From NCBI GenBank assembly GCA_943330915.2, contig CALQJO020000002.1, positions 25,284-89,283 of the forward strand: a stretch of DNA of 64,000 nt, read 5' to 3'. The DNA comes from Rhodoferax sp. OV413 (GTDB lineage Bacteria; Pseudomonadota; Gammaproteobacteria; Pseudomonadales; Pseudohongiellaceae). A program made the translations under genes and the position numbers. The stretch's first letter is position 1. Each line of letters starts with the position of its first letter. Under the pieces are notes generated by a model. It worked only from the letters and a program-made list of their open reading frames with translations. It searched no databases and was not told the DNA's origin. Shown piece by piece: positions 56,043 through 64,000 of the stretch.

Positions 56043-56149
56043 GCATCTATTCCTGTGTCTATCAGAGCGAAAGAATGTATCTGCAAACAGAACCGTACCC
56101 TGTTGCGAAAGCCCAGTTGCGAGAGGCGCGAACTCACAGCGCCCCTGCC

Positions 56150-56187
56150 CTTATATCGCGCCTTTATATCGCCCCTTATATCGCGCC
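56150..56187. repeat. Three tandem copies of a ~12-bp unit over the yccF stop
   Basis: ttatatcgcgcc, tttatatcgcccc and ttatatcgcgcc follow one another. On the minus strand the unit contains the last codons and stop of the yccF-like gene (GCGATATAA). It looks like a local duplication at the gene end. Confidence 0.8.
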
Positions 56188-56601
56188 TGACCGCAATGCC
56201 TGCGCATAATCCGAATCGATGATGGTCTTGCCGATGGGCGCCAGCGCCAGCTTCGCCAGTTTCAGATGCTGTATTCCAAATGGAATACCAATGATCACAA
56301 TAAAACACACAATGGCCATCACCAGATGCCCGAGCGCAAGCCAGAGCCCGGCGAACACAAACCAGATGATATTACCCACCACACCCAACACGCCGGTGCC
56401 AACATTGTGCTGATCCAGTTCGGTGCGCGAGATGGCCTCCTTGCCGAACGGAAAAAACGAAAACACACCAATCACAAAGCAGGCCCTGCCCCAAGGTATG
56501 CCGATGATGGTCACAAACGCAATCAAGCCGACCAGCCACCAGGACAGTCCCATCAGAAGACCTCCACAGAATAACCAGATGATATTACCGAGTGTGCGCA
56601 T
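56176..56601 (-). CDS. yccF: YccF-family inner-membrane protein
   Basis: 141 residues, four hydrophobic helices. The start RTLGNIIWLFCGGLLMGLSW is the YccF domain, duplicated from about residue 70 (GVVGNIIWFVFAGLWLALGH), with IIGIPWGRACF and IIGIPFGIQHLKLAKLAL in the two halves. The function is unknown. The gene is not linked to a known partner here. Confidence 0.85.
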   Translation of the reverse strand: MRTLGNIIWLFCGGLLMGLSWWLVGLIAFVTIIGIPWGRACFVIGVFSFFPFGKEAISRTELDQHNVGTGVLGVVGNIIWFVFAGLWLALGHLVMAIVCFIVIIGIPFGIQHLKLAKLALAPIGKTIIDSDYAQALRSGAI

Positions 56602-56648
56602 GTGTGCTCCTGAAAATTAGTGATGTAACGATTGATGTTTAGTGCTTG

Positions 56649-57752
56649 TCACAGCCGAATCACATGCCCCGCCTGCGGCTTGACGTCACCCGCCAGCAAC
56701 TGCGCAAACACCTGCTGCGCCGCGTCAACGCCGTGACCCTCAACAATTCTGAGCAACTCCCGTTGTGGATCATTAACGTGAGCCCCAAAACGCGACCAGG
56801 CATTACCCAGTTGCTCGCCAAAGGTTTGCGCACCCCACTGCGCCGTGCGTTTGAGAATCTGCTCGGGCGCAAAGAAAAACGTTGGTGCCGGCCCGGGCAG
56901 CGTCTGTTTTTTTGACCCCTGCCCCGTTAGAACCACCGTCTGCGCCGATCCCACCACGCAGCTGTACTTCAGTTCACGGCAATGATGGTGAATGGCGCTA
57001 CGCAGCTCGCGATCACCGGAGAAATCCACATACAGCGTAGGCACCTGAGCATCCAGCGTATCCAGTTGCGCATACGTCAGCGTGCGGCGGTAGCACCCAG
57101 AGCCGGCCACAAAATCACGGTGTCGTTCCGAGGTCAGACCCATGGTTTCCACCGCGTCCCCAATACAAAAACCCGTACCGTAAGCCGTCTTGCTGGACGC
57201 ACTTGAAATCACCACCCGCTGCGCGCCAAACCAGTTGTTGTCCGCCAGAAAGTCCGCCAGCGTAAATGAGGTGATAAACAGCGGCCGGAAGATAGCCTGA
57301 AATGCCTCGCTGCCCGCGGTGTACAGCGGATCCACATCACAGCGCAGGTACTGATTGTAGGCCGCAGGCAAGGCCTGACGATGCGCAGACCCGTCACGGA
57401 ACCCACGCTTGCCCACATTTGCCGCCTGCACACGCAACACACTCGCCGGCGGAAAATAACCGTAGTAGCGCTCACCCACGCTAATTCCCTCTACCGCCGA
57501 GGCCACCACATTGGCAAAACCCCACACCGGCACATGCCCCCAGTCTGCATCGCCAGTGGGGAAGAAATCCCAGTAACGCATGGCCGCGCCATAGGCGGCA
57601 TAGGTTACGTTGTTGGTGGTTAGGGAGAACAGGTCTGGGGCCAGCAGGATTTCGCCGGGTGCAAGTGTTGCTGGTGGGGGCTGATTGTCGATACGTATCT
57701 GGGTTATGTCTTGTTTGTTGATTAGCAGGCGGTGGTGGGGGTGCTGGGGCAT
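56649..57752 (-). CDS. DUF2855 family protein
   Basis: 367 residues from the ATG at 57752. It reads like a medium-chain reductase without its cofactor residues: VWGFANVVASAVEGISVGER, then VVISSASSKTAYGTGFCI in the Rossmann position, and ALVDFSGDRELRSAIH-like LYVDFSGDRELRSAIHHHC. These are DUF2855 marks; the activity is unknown. It is the last gene before the island. Confidence 0.82.
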   Translation of the reverse strand: MPQHPHHRLLINKQDITQIRIDNQPPPATLAPGEILLAPDLFSLTTNNVTYAAYGAAMRYWDFFPTGDADWGHVPVWGFANVVASAVEGISVGERYYGYFPPASVLRVQAANVGKRGFRDGSAHRQALPAAYNQYLRCDVDPLYTAGSEAFQAIFRPLFITSFTLADFLADNNWFGAQRVVISSASSKTAYGTGFCIGDAVETMGLTSERHRDFVAGSGCYRRTLTYAQLDTLDAQVPTLYVDFSGDRELRSAIHHHCRELKYSCVVGSAQTVVLTGQGSKKQTLPGPAPTFFFAPEQILKRTAQWGAQTFGEQLGNAWSRFGAHVNDPQRELLRIVEGHGVDAAQQVFAQLLAGDVKPQAGHVIRL

Positions 57753-58058
57753 AGTGTTTTCCTGACGCTGGTCTTTCTGTTGTCTTTGGTTCCTGAAGAA
57801 TACAGGGTGATCCCCTTCACGTGTCATATCCACTCCGTATCAATTAACAGCAGTCGTTTTCATAACAAACGATAAAAAATTCATCTCACGAAGAAAAGCG
57901 GTTTTTTACCTTGTGGAACCAACGATCGCCTGTTTACAATCGGTTACATTACTCGATTCGAAGCGAGCTGTATCGATCATTCGTGCAGGTGGGCCTGAAA
58001 ATCGTTCCGGCGCACTGTTCAACTGTTAGCAACCATCAACCACACAAAGGAGATTCAA
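57753..58058. other. Intergenic left edge of the AT-rich island
   Basis: This 306-bp stretch is visibly richer in A and T than the neighbouring genes. A promoter candidate pointing right is TTGTGG (57911-57916) with an 18-nt spacer to TACAAT (57935-57940). GTTAGC at 58025-58030, 29 nt before the TIR gene, resembles the R' core that begins integron cassettes; no matching R'' is visible upstream, so I do not call an attC here. Confidence 0.4.
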
Positions 58059-58490
58059 ATGGCCAAGAAGAAAGTTTTCGTCAGTTTTGATTACGACAAC
58101 GACAAGCACTACAAAGCCTTACTGAAGGCTTGGGACGCGAATCCAAATTTCGACTTCTATTTCAGCGATCTGTCTTCTACTGAAATAAATAGTTGGTTAG
58201 TGCCAGTCGTTAAGCAAGTATTGTCAAAGAAAATTAACGAAGCCAATTACACCGTAGTGCTAGTGGGTAAAGAGGTAAACAAGCAACACAAAGACCACAA
58301 AGAGATTGGCTATAAAAACTGGATAAATTACGAAGTAGCGAAAAGCAAGGAACACAAAAACAAGCTTGTGGCAGTTAAACTTGACAAATCAGACGAGAGC
58401 CCTGAGCAGTTACTCAATTCTGGTGCAAGCTGGGCGATGAGCTTCACTCAAGAGGCAATCATCAAGGCTTTGAATGATGCAGCAAAATAG
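58059..58490 (+). CDS. TIR-like protein (MTH538/ThsB type)
   Basis: 143 residues. The strand and helix pattern KKVFVSFDYDNDKHYKALL, then FDFYFSD, YTVVLVGKEV and NWINYEVAKSKEHKNKLVAV is that of the TIR-like domain of ThsB (old DUF1863). The likely catalytic glutamate is Glu92 in NYEV. Such proteins cleave NAD+ and make cyclic ADP-ribose-type signals that activate an effector in Thoeris antiphage defence. It overlaps the next gene by 17 nt, so the two form one unit. AAAGGAG precedes the ATG. Confidence 0.85.
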   Translation: MAKKKVFVSFDYDNDKHYKALLKAWDANPNFDFYFSDLSSTEINSWLVPVVKQVLSKKINEANYTVVLVGKEVNKQHKDHKEIGYKNWINYEVAKSKEHKNKLVAVKLDKSDESPEQLLNSGASWAMSFTQEAIIKALNDAAK

Positions 58491-59163
58491 CGTTGGCAGC
58501 TCTTTAAGTGAGGCAGAGTTCAACAACCTATGCTCTCACTACAAAGACACCTACGAAATTCATCTTGCGAGCATAAAACAGCGTGACATGCTGTTTTATG
58601 CTCTGTTGGTAATACTTGCGTTGTTCTCGCTCCAAGTGGCGTCAACGGATCTTGTTAACAGCGCCCTAAGCAGTTACGTCAACAAACAGCTAGACATATC
58701 TATCGACAAGAATTCGAATTTGTTTGGCACTTTGCTTTGGTTTTTATTATTCGGCTTCTCTTCTAGATACTATCAAAAGGTCATTCAAATCGAACGTCAG
58801 TATGACTACATACACCATCTTGAAAAATTGGTTAGTGGCATGTATCCAGGAACAAGGGCCTTCACCAGAGAGGGGAAGTCATATCTAGGTGAGTATCCAT
58901 TGTTTTCGAATTGGATATGGCTTCTGTATAGTCTTGCCTTCCCGTTGATTATTCTGTTGTGCATTAGCATAAGAATAAATGGCGAACTGGCTAATTATGA
59001 AATGCTTGGACTGTCGTTGGCACCTGCTTTTGTTTCCTATTTGCTCGTAGGTACATCTACGATTCTCTATATCGGCAAGTTACACGGTTCATCCTTGCGC
59101 AAGTTGCTAACAATTACCTCCAACGGACTCCGCAAAATGCTGCGCATTTTGCTCCGCCGCTGA
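58474..59163 (+). CDS. Four-helix membrane protein coupled to the TIR-like gene
   Basis: 229 residues. Helices are at about 39-57 (LFYALLVILALFSLQ), 83-99, 147-167 and 177-201. A ~38-residue polar N-terminal helix precedes them and a basic tail (SSLRKLLTITSNGLRKMLR) follows. No SLOG, SIR2 or macro domain is seen, so it differs from ThsA of known Thoeris types. By analogy it could be a membrane-disrupting effector activated by the TIR product. The last ~19 residues are encoded inside the attC site, as is common in integron cassettes. Confidence 0.75.
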   Translation: MMQQNSVGSSLSEAEFNNLCSHYKDTYEIHLASIKQRDMLFYALLVILALFSLQVASTDLVNSALSSYVNKQLDISIDKNSNLFGTLLWFLLFGFSSRYYQKVIQIERQYDYIHHLEKLVSGMYPGTRAFTREGKSYLGEYPLFSNWIWLLYSLAFPLIILLCISIRINGELANYEMLGLSLAPAFVSYLLVGTSTILYIGKLHGSSLRKLLTITSNGLRKMLRILLRR

Positions 59164-59178
59164 AGTAAAACGTTAGAT
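59105..59178 (+). repeat. Integron attC recombination site
   Basis: The core CTAAC (59107-59111, R'') is complementary to GTTAG (59172-59176, R', written GTTAGAT, matching GTTRRRY). Inside, GCAAAATGC (59132-59140) and GCATTTTGC (59144-59152) form a perfect stem with 3-nt loop, and the flanks CAACGGACTCC / CTCCGCCGCTG extend it imperfectly, as L''/L' boxes do. Length 74 bp is typical. The upstream gene ends within the site. Confidence 0.8.
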
Positions 59179-59225
59179 ACCCGATTTACCCATCAACTGT
59201 AGTTACTCACATGGAGAACATTCGC

Positions 59226-59672
59226 ATGACCAAGAAAATCACCAGCGTGTTGCTCGTACTGGCAGCACTCTCCGCCTCATTGCCCGCGCTAGGCCAAGAC
59301 TCCCAAGAGCTTGCCACTTGCCTCACGGACTCACTGAATGGTAGTGAGCGAAAGCAACTGGCGCAGTGGATTTTTTTTGGGATGTCATCCCATCCAGATT
59401 TAACTGTGTTTGCAAGTATTCCACCAGAAGCGCGAGATGAAATGAATCAAACAATTGGCGCTCTGATTACGAGGCTAATCACTGAGGACTGCTCAGCCCA
59501 ATCAGCTAGTGCGATTAGAATTGGTGGACAGAATGCAATTCAGTCAGCATTCGAAGTTGTAGGCGCAGTCGCCATGCAAGAACTAATGATTGATCAAAAT
59601 GTTTCTGTAGCACTTTCAAATTTCGAAAAATACTTGGATCTGGAAAAGTTCAGTGCGCTCGGCAGCCAATAA
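59226..59672 (+). CDS. Small secreted protein, cassette gene
   Basis: 148 residues from the ATG at 59226; an upstream ATG at 59211 is also possible (that would lengthen the signal). The signal peptide is KKITSVLLVLAALSASLPALGQ. The mature part is helical with two cysteines (about residues 33 and 89), of the type seen in many unknown cassette proteins. It lies between two attC-like sites and its stop is 1 nt before the second. Confidence 0.65.
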   Translation: MTKKITSVLLVLAALSASLPALGQDSQELATCLTDSLNGSERKQLAQWIFFGMSSHPDLTVFASIPPEARDEMNQTIGALITRLITEDCSAQSASAIRIGGQNAIQSAFEVVGAVAMQELMIDQNVSVALSNFEKYLDLEKFSALGSQ

Positions 59673-59673
59673 T

Positions 59674-59782
59674 ACCTAACAAGAATTTCTGTCGCGGACA
59701 CAACGGATTATGCGGCAGCTACGCACGACTTCGCCATTTTATGCGTGGCCACCACTCAGCTGCTGAGCTATATATGTTGGCG
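59674..59782 (+). repeat. Candidate second attC site
   Basis: ACCTAAC (59674-59680) matches R'' (RYYYAAC) exactly and touches the stop of the preceding gene. The right end GTTGGC (59776-59781) is a poorer R'. Inside, GCAGCT and AGCTGC, and ACGCA and TGCGT, can pair. The length (109 bp) fits larger attC sites. The arms are less convincing than in the site at 59105. Confidence 0.5.
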
Positions 59783-59838
59783 TTGTTTCCGTGCGCAATT
59801 GAAGGCGTGCTGCAAATTTTTAGAGTAATCGGAAGGTT

Positions 59839-60639
59839 ATGAAATACGCGCCCATAGCTGAATGCATATACTGTGGAACGACGCAGCAGCCACTAACTGA
59901 CGAACACATCATCGCCTATGCATTAGGCGGAGATAAAATTCTACCGAAATCAAGTTGTGGGACTTGTCAAACTGTGACTAGCAAAGTAGAGCGATCTGTC
60001 CTTCGCGATATGCTGTTACAGGTTAGGGCTCAATTGGGACTGCCTTCGAGAAAGAAGTCATTACCCAAAATTATGCCCCTAGTTGTTCACAATGGAAATG
60101 AGCAAAGCACTGTTGAACTTGAAAAGGCTAATCATCCGACAATGGCAACTTTTCTTCTATATCCGATGCCTGGCGCTCTTGAGGGTGAAGCTCCGGAAAG
60201 AGGAATAAACGTCATCGGAACCCAGCTTTACCAAGTTGGCGGCCCACCGCTCAAGCAAGTCTTGGACGCGCTCGGCACTAAGAACGCCACATTCTCCGAA
60301 GAGTTTAAGGGTAGCGAGTTTGAGAAGATGCTAGCAAAGATCGCGCTAGCATATGCAGTTGCGGAGCACGGGATTGATGGCTTAAGAGAGTCTCCGTTAC
60401 AAAAAATAATTCAAGGTGAAATCGATGATGTCGGAAAATGGATTGGGTGTGGTCTCTGGCATCCAGAACCTAACCCAAATCTTCATGATTTGAAATTAGT
60501 GGAGTCTGGAAAATGGCTTGTTGTATCAGTGCGATTGTTTGCGCATCTGCGAACTCCTGAATATCTCGTTATCGTCCGAGTAGGGGGCGAAACTGACCGT
60601 CCCACCTTTCCTCATGGAGAGCTAGTTGTAGAGGTCTAA
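59839..60639 (+). CDS. HNH-type endonuclease-like protein
   Basis: 266 residues. The N-terminus has the zinc/HNH pattern: ECIYCG (Cys9, Cys12), TDEHIIAYALGG (His23) and CGTC (Cys40, Cys43). This TDEHII..ALGG form is common in restriction-type HNH proteins. The C-terminal ~200 residues are unknown. It is read in the same direction as the cassette genes. The stop lies in GTCTAAT, which is one base from an attC R'' core. A nuclease role in defence is possible. Confidence 0.65.
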   Translation: MKYAPIAECIYCGTTQQPLTDEHIIAYALGGDKILPKSSCGTCQTVTSKVERSVLRDMLLQVRAQLGLPSRKKSLPKIMPLVVHNGNEQSTVELEKANHPTMATFLLYPMPGALEGEAPERGINVIGTQLYQVGGPPLKQVLDALGTKNATFSEEFKGSEFEKMLAKIALAYAVAEHGIDGLRESPLQKIIQGEIDDVGKWIGCGLWHPEPNPNLHDLKLVESGKWLVVSVRLFAHLRTPEYLVIVRVGGETDRPTFPHGELVVEV

Positions 60640-60685
60640 TTAAAACTAATTTTTTTAGGTCATAGCATTACCAATATTAAAAAGG

Positions 60686-61061
<376 letters not shown>

Positions 61062-61101
61062 GTACATTAATTTCTTTTTGGCTTCAAGGGAGGCTGATTG
61101 C

Positions 61102-61428
61102 ATGAAGGCAACGAGTGAAAGAAGATTGAAAGGTGTGGTTTCTGTATATCTGATTATGAGTGCCGGTAGCTTTGTGATGCTTGCTGGTCTGGTATTGGCT
61201 GACGCGGCTATTTTTTTTCAAGAAATATTTTCGGGAATGGCTATTGGAATACTTGTAATGGCACTTCTTGTTGGAATACTTTTGATAGCCAAAGGAAATA
61301 TTACCGTTTCATCTCATTACGAAAAAAACGCTGCACCGTTTTTCTTTATTATTGTTATAACCTGTTCAGTCGCGGTGACAGCGAAGATGTCTCCTTGTCT
61401 GTTGGAGTTCCTCTACAAGGTTTTATAG
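61102..61428 (+). CDS. Small membrane protein of unknown function
   Basis: 108 residues from the ATG at 61102 (GGGAGG 8 nt upstream). There are three hydrophobic helices: VSVYLIMSAGSFVMLAGLVL, IFSGMAIGILVMALLVGILL and FFFIIVITCSVAVTA. The base composition is AT-rich like the rest of the island. The family is unknown. Confidence 0.6.
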   Translation: MKATSERRLKGVVSVYLIMSAGSFVMLAGLVLADAAIFFQEIFSGMAIGILVMALLVGILLIAKGNITVSSHYEKNAAPFFFIIVITCSVAVTAKMSPCLLEFLYKVL

Positions 61429-61483
61429 GAGAATGTAGTAATAAGAGTCCTGCCCCGTCTCCACGGACGCTTCAAAAGCCACA

Positions 61484-61516
61484 GGACTTACCCCACTAAT
61501 GTAGCGGGGCAAGTCC
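61484..61516. repeat. Strong hairpin at the right edge of the island
   Basis: GGACTTaCCCC (61484-61494) and GGGGcAAGTCC (61506-61516) pair over 10 of 11 positions with an 11-nt loop. No T-run follows on either strand. It marks the change back from AT-rich to typical composition. Confidence 0.6.
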
Positions 61517-61573
61517 AGAAAGTTGCCTGTCAAAAACGGGTTAGAACTCCACACTAACTTTACGAGTACCACC

Positions 61574-63289
61574 ATGATTCGTTTATTTACACATCTGTTA
61601 GGCCTTTCTCTAAAAACTACCCCCGCTCTTCTCTCCGCCACACTCCTGCTCATATTCACATCCAACCAGCCACTCAACGCCGCCAGCAACGACGAACCAT
61701 TTGCCGTGCTAGAAGCAAGCATTCCCGACATGCAACAGGCCATGGAATCCGGCCAGATAACAGCCCGTGAACTGGTAGAGCAGTATCTGATTCGTATCGC
61801 GCTGTACGAGGAGCGGGTTAACGCGGTGATTGCGGTCAATCCAAATGCGTTGGCGGATGCCGACCGGCTTGACGCCGAACGAGCTGCGGGACAGGTACGT
61901 GGGCCGCTTCATGGCATTCCGGTTGCTCTGAAAGACAATATCCATACCACCGACATGCCGACCACCGGCGGCGCTCTGGTGTTCCGGGATTTTGTGCCGC
62001 CCTATGAGGCGACGCTGACCACCAATCTGCGCAACGCGGGTGCCATCATTATTGCCAAGACGGTGATGACTGAACTGGCGAATTTTCTCGGTTCTGGCAT
62101 GCCGGGCAACTATAGTGCGATTGGTGGTTATGGGCTGAACCCTTACGATCCCCGTCGTGACCCGCGGCAAGGTTTGGATGATGGCAGGCCGGTGATGGGC
62201 GTGGGTGGTTCGAGTTCGGGCATCGGCACGGCCATGAGTTTCTGGGCGGCCAATGTGGGCACCGAAACCTCCGGCTCCATCCTCTCGCCAGCCAACGCCA
62301 ATATGCTGGCGGCCATCAAGCCAACGGTTGGGAGGATCAGCCGCTGGGGAATCATTCCCATCACCGCCGATCAGGACACCGCCGGACCGATGGCGCGCTC
62401 GGTGACGGATGCCGCCATCCTGCTGGGGGTGCTGGAGAGCATGGAACCTGATCTTCGTGATGCGGCAACCCGCCGTTGTGAGGCGCCGGCCAACAACGAT
62501 TACACGCCCCATCTGCAGGCCGATGCTTTGCGAGGCGCGCGCATTGGTATACCCCGAGCGTTTTACTACGATCAGGCACAAGTCCCCGGCAGTGACGAAC
62601 TGACGTTGACAGAACCCCAGGGCGGCATAAATGAAGAGGCTCGCGCTGTCATGGCCGCAGCCATCGACGTGTTGCGACAGCAGGGCGCGATCATCGTGGA
62701 CCCAGCCGATATTCCCAGCGTCATTGACCAGGAAACGGCGCGCAACCTGCTTGCCAGCCCGCCCAGCAGTGTGCTGCCGTATGGCATGAAACGCGACTTT
62801 AATGCCTGGCTGGCGTCACTGGGCGACATGGCACCTGTGAGTACCCTGACGCAGCTGCGCGAATGGAATCTGGCCAATGAAGGCCGGGGAGCAATTCCTT
62901 ACGGACAGGCACGCATTGATGAAGCCGATGCACTGGATTTGATTGAATCGCTTGCCGCCTACCAGAGCGACCGGGCACGGGATCTTTTCATAAGTGCCGA
63001 ACACGGCATTGATGAGGTCATGGCCGAACTTAACCTTGATGCGCTGCTATTTCCAGGCTCTTCTGGCGCCGGCATCGCGGCAAGGGCCGGCTATCCCACC
63101 GTCATCGTTCCGTTTAGTCGTGTCGCGAATGAATTAGATCCGCCACTGCCCGAGGGCTTTAATGCCGAGCCACGCCCCTTTGGTATCAGCTTTAGCGGCA
63201 CGGCCTGCAGCGAAGCACGGCTGATCGAACTGGCGTATAGTTTTGAGCAGGCTACGCGTGCGCGCATTGCGCCGCCGGATTTTCCCTGA
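61574..63289 (+). CDS. Exported amidase (amidase signature family)
   Basis: 571 residues from the ATG at 61574. The signal peptide is RLFTHLLGLSLKTTPALLSA and on to NAASND. The catalytic Lys is in GIPVALKDNIH, and the Gly/Ser-rich signature GVGGSSSGIGTAMSF...GTETSGSILSPAN holds the two serines. The C-terminal LLFPGSSGAGIAARAGYPTVIVP is as in peptide amidases. It is a secreted relative of GatA, probably hydrolysing peptide or aryl amides. The gene has the composition of the main chromosome. Confidence 0.9.
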   Translation: MIRLFTHLLGLSLKTTPALLSATLLLIFTSNQPLNAASNDEPFAVLEASIPDMQQAMESGQITARELVEQYLIRIALYEERVNAVIAVNPNALADADRLDAERAAGQVRGPLHGIPVALKDNIHTTDMPTTGGALVFRDFVPPYEATLTTNLRNAGAIIIAKTVMTELANFLGSGMPGNYSAIGGYGLNPYDPRRDPRQGLDDGRPVMGVGGSSSGIGTAMSFWAANVGTETSGSILSPANANMLAAIKPTVGRISRWGIIPITADQDTAGPMARSVTDAAILLGVLESMEPDLRDAATRRCEAPANNDYTPHLQADALRGARIGIPRAFYYDQAQVPGSDELTLTEPQGGINEEARAVMAAAIDVLRQQGAIIVDPADIPSVIDQETARNLLASPPSSVLPYGMKRDFNAWLASLGDMAPVSTLTQLREWNLANEGRGAIPYGQARIDEADALDLIESLAAYQSDRARDLFISAEHGIDEVMAELNLDALLFPGSSGAGIAARAGYPTVIVPFSRVANELDPPLPEGFNAEPRPFGISFSGTACSEARLIELAYSFEQATRARIAPPDFP

Positions 63290-63312
63290 GTTGAGCGAGG
63301 GCGTTACCAAAC

Positions 63313-63858
63313 ATGGATTTAATAGCAGCAGCACAAAATGATATGCGGGTCGCTTACGTTGGCGGAGCGCCGGGCATTGTAACCTCAGCAACAGCGTGGT
63401 TGGCGGCTGCCATTGTTGCCGCTGTTGTCACACCGCAGGCGGGTGTTGTTACGCTGGTGTTTGCTGGCATGCTCATATTCCCGGTGTCTGTTCTGCTCTG
63501 CCGCGTAATAGGCGCTTCCGGCAAACACAGCAAAGATAATCCTCTTGGGCCACTAGCACTTGAGGGTACTCTTTGGATGCTTCTGTCTATCCCTATTGCA
63601 ATCGCCGCGTCGTTATACCGTGTTGAGTGGTTCTTTCCGGCCATGCTTTGTGTGATAGCCGGGCGCTACCTGACCTTTTCAACCTTATATGGCATGCGTA
63701 TTTTCTGGCTGCTCGGCGCAGCGCTTGTGGCGGCCGCAAGCTTGTCGATTGTCTTTCAAGCGCCGGTGTTTGCAGGCGCGTTAGCCGGCGCATTGGTCGA
63801 GTATGTGGTCGGGACTTTAGTGTTTGTCAGGCACCAGCGCACGCTAGCGCAGCATTGA
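63313..63858 (+). CDS. Integral membrane protein, DUF7010-like
   Basis: 181 residues with five or six helices (for example TAWLAAAIVAAVVTPQAGVV, LMLIFPVSVLLCRVIG-like MLIFPVSVLLCRVIG, FFPAMLCVIAGRYLTF, and two at the end). The N-terminal DMRVAYVGGAPGIVTSATAW and the RYLTFSTLYGMRIFW segment recall DUF7010 proteins; this is from memory and uncertain. It lies 23 nt after the amidase gene. Confidence 0.6.
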   Translation: MDLIAAAQNDMRVAYVGGAPGIVTSATAWLAAAIVAAVVTPQAGVVTLVFAGMLIFPVSVLLCRVIGASGKHSKDNPLGPLALEGTLWMLLSIPIAIAASLYRVEWFFPAMLCVIAGRYLTFSTLYGMRIFWLLGAALVAAASLSIVFQAPVFAGALAGALVEYVVGTLVFVRHQRTLAQH

Positions 63859-63867
63859 GGGTTTGTT

Positions 63868-64000
63868 ATGTCTACCGTTATCGGCGCTCATGACATTGAT
63901 GTCATCCCAACCTTACCCAGTCGGTCATTACCCGCAACCATCGCCTTTTATGCAAACCTCGGTTTTGAAGGTGAATTGATTGATGACAATTACGCGATAC
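63868..64000 (+). CDS. Glyoxalase/bleomycin resistance (VOC) family protein, N-terminal part
   Basis: The first 44 residues are visible before the window ends: a short lead, then PTLPSRSLPATIAFYANLGF and EGELIDDNYAI. PSRD..ATIAFY..LGFE is the start of bleomycin-resistance-type proteins of the vicinal oxygen chelate superfamily. GAGGG lies 9 nt upstream of the ATG. The metal-binding and C-terminal parts are outside the window. Confidence 0.8.
   Translation, partial: MSTVIGAHDIDVIPTLPSRSLPATIAFYANLGFEGELIDDNYAI

Noticed and set aside
58025..58030. GTTAGC as part of a third attC or attI site upstream of the TIR gene
   Set aside because: No R'' core or internal symmetry could be paired with it; kept only as a core-like sequence.

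Overview
The window looks like chromosome of a free-living, probably marine gammaproteobacterium. The gene orders TPR protein-lolB-ispE-tRNA-Gln-prs-rplY-pth-ychF, prfA-prmC-moeB and glyA-nrdR-ribD-ribE-ribBA-ribH-nusB-thiL-pgpA are typical of that class. The many secreted proteins carrying a TPDGKPD motif, the DUF6152 gene and the cytochrome c'-like proteins recall oligotrophic lineages near Pseudohongiella/OM182/OM60; that placement is an inference from memory. No rRNA, CRISPR array or prophage is visible.

Layout. 1-8.4 kb: gatA end, gatB, a PA4642-like gene, then leftward rhlB-like helicase, moeB/thiF, prmC, prfA and hemA. 8.6-15.7 kb: rightward housekeeping genes (TPR lipoprotein, lolB, ispE, tRNA-Gln, prs, rplY, pth, ychF). 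15.8-21 kb: tRNA-Met, a membrane protein, a small secreted protein and leftward fbpABC iron uptake, with a Fur-box-like sequence lying inside its promoter. 21-28.8 kb: an accessory cluster of secreted and respiratory-looking genes (two TPDGKPD proteins, two cytochrome c'-like proteins, HupE/UreJ family protein with membrane-anchored partner, DUF6152, 2OG-Fe(II) oxygenase). 28.9-33.7 kb: xseB-ispA-dxs isoprenoid genes and btuR-btuF cobalamin genes. 33.7-41.7 kb: riboflavin/thiamine/phospholipid/nusB/nrdR/glyA block read leftward. 41.9-52.1 kb: diguanylate cyclase, TerB-like protein, exported HpcH/HpaI aldolase, ettA, a DnaT-like/lambda-P-like primosome pair, sterol-desaturase-type hydroxylase, M20 peptidase, DoxX.

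From tRNA-Pro (52.26 kb) onward the region is accessory: a ParE-type toxin-antitoxin pair, a truncated catalase-like gene, telA-xpaC with a 44-residue lipoprotein, YccF and DUF2855. From about 57.85 to 61.4 kb lies an AT-richer island. It holds a TIR-like protein overlapping a four-helix membrane protein, a secreted protein, an HNH-type protein and a heavily deleted IS3 remnant. At least one convincing integron attC site (59105-59178) and one weaker site (59674-59782) separate these genes, so the island looks like a small integron cassette cluster without an integrase in view. The TIR/membrane-protein pair is my best candidate for an undescribed (Thoeris-like) antiphage system. The window ends with an exported amidase, a membrane protein and the start of a glyoxalase/bleomycin-resistance family gene.
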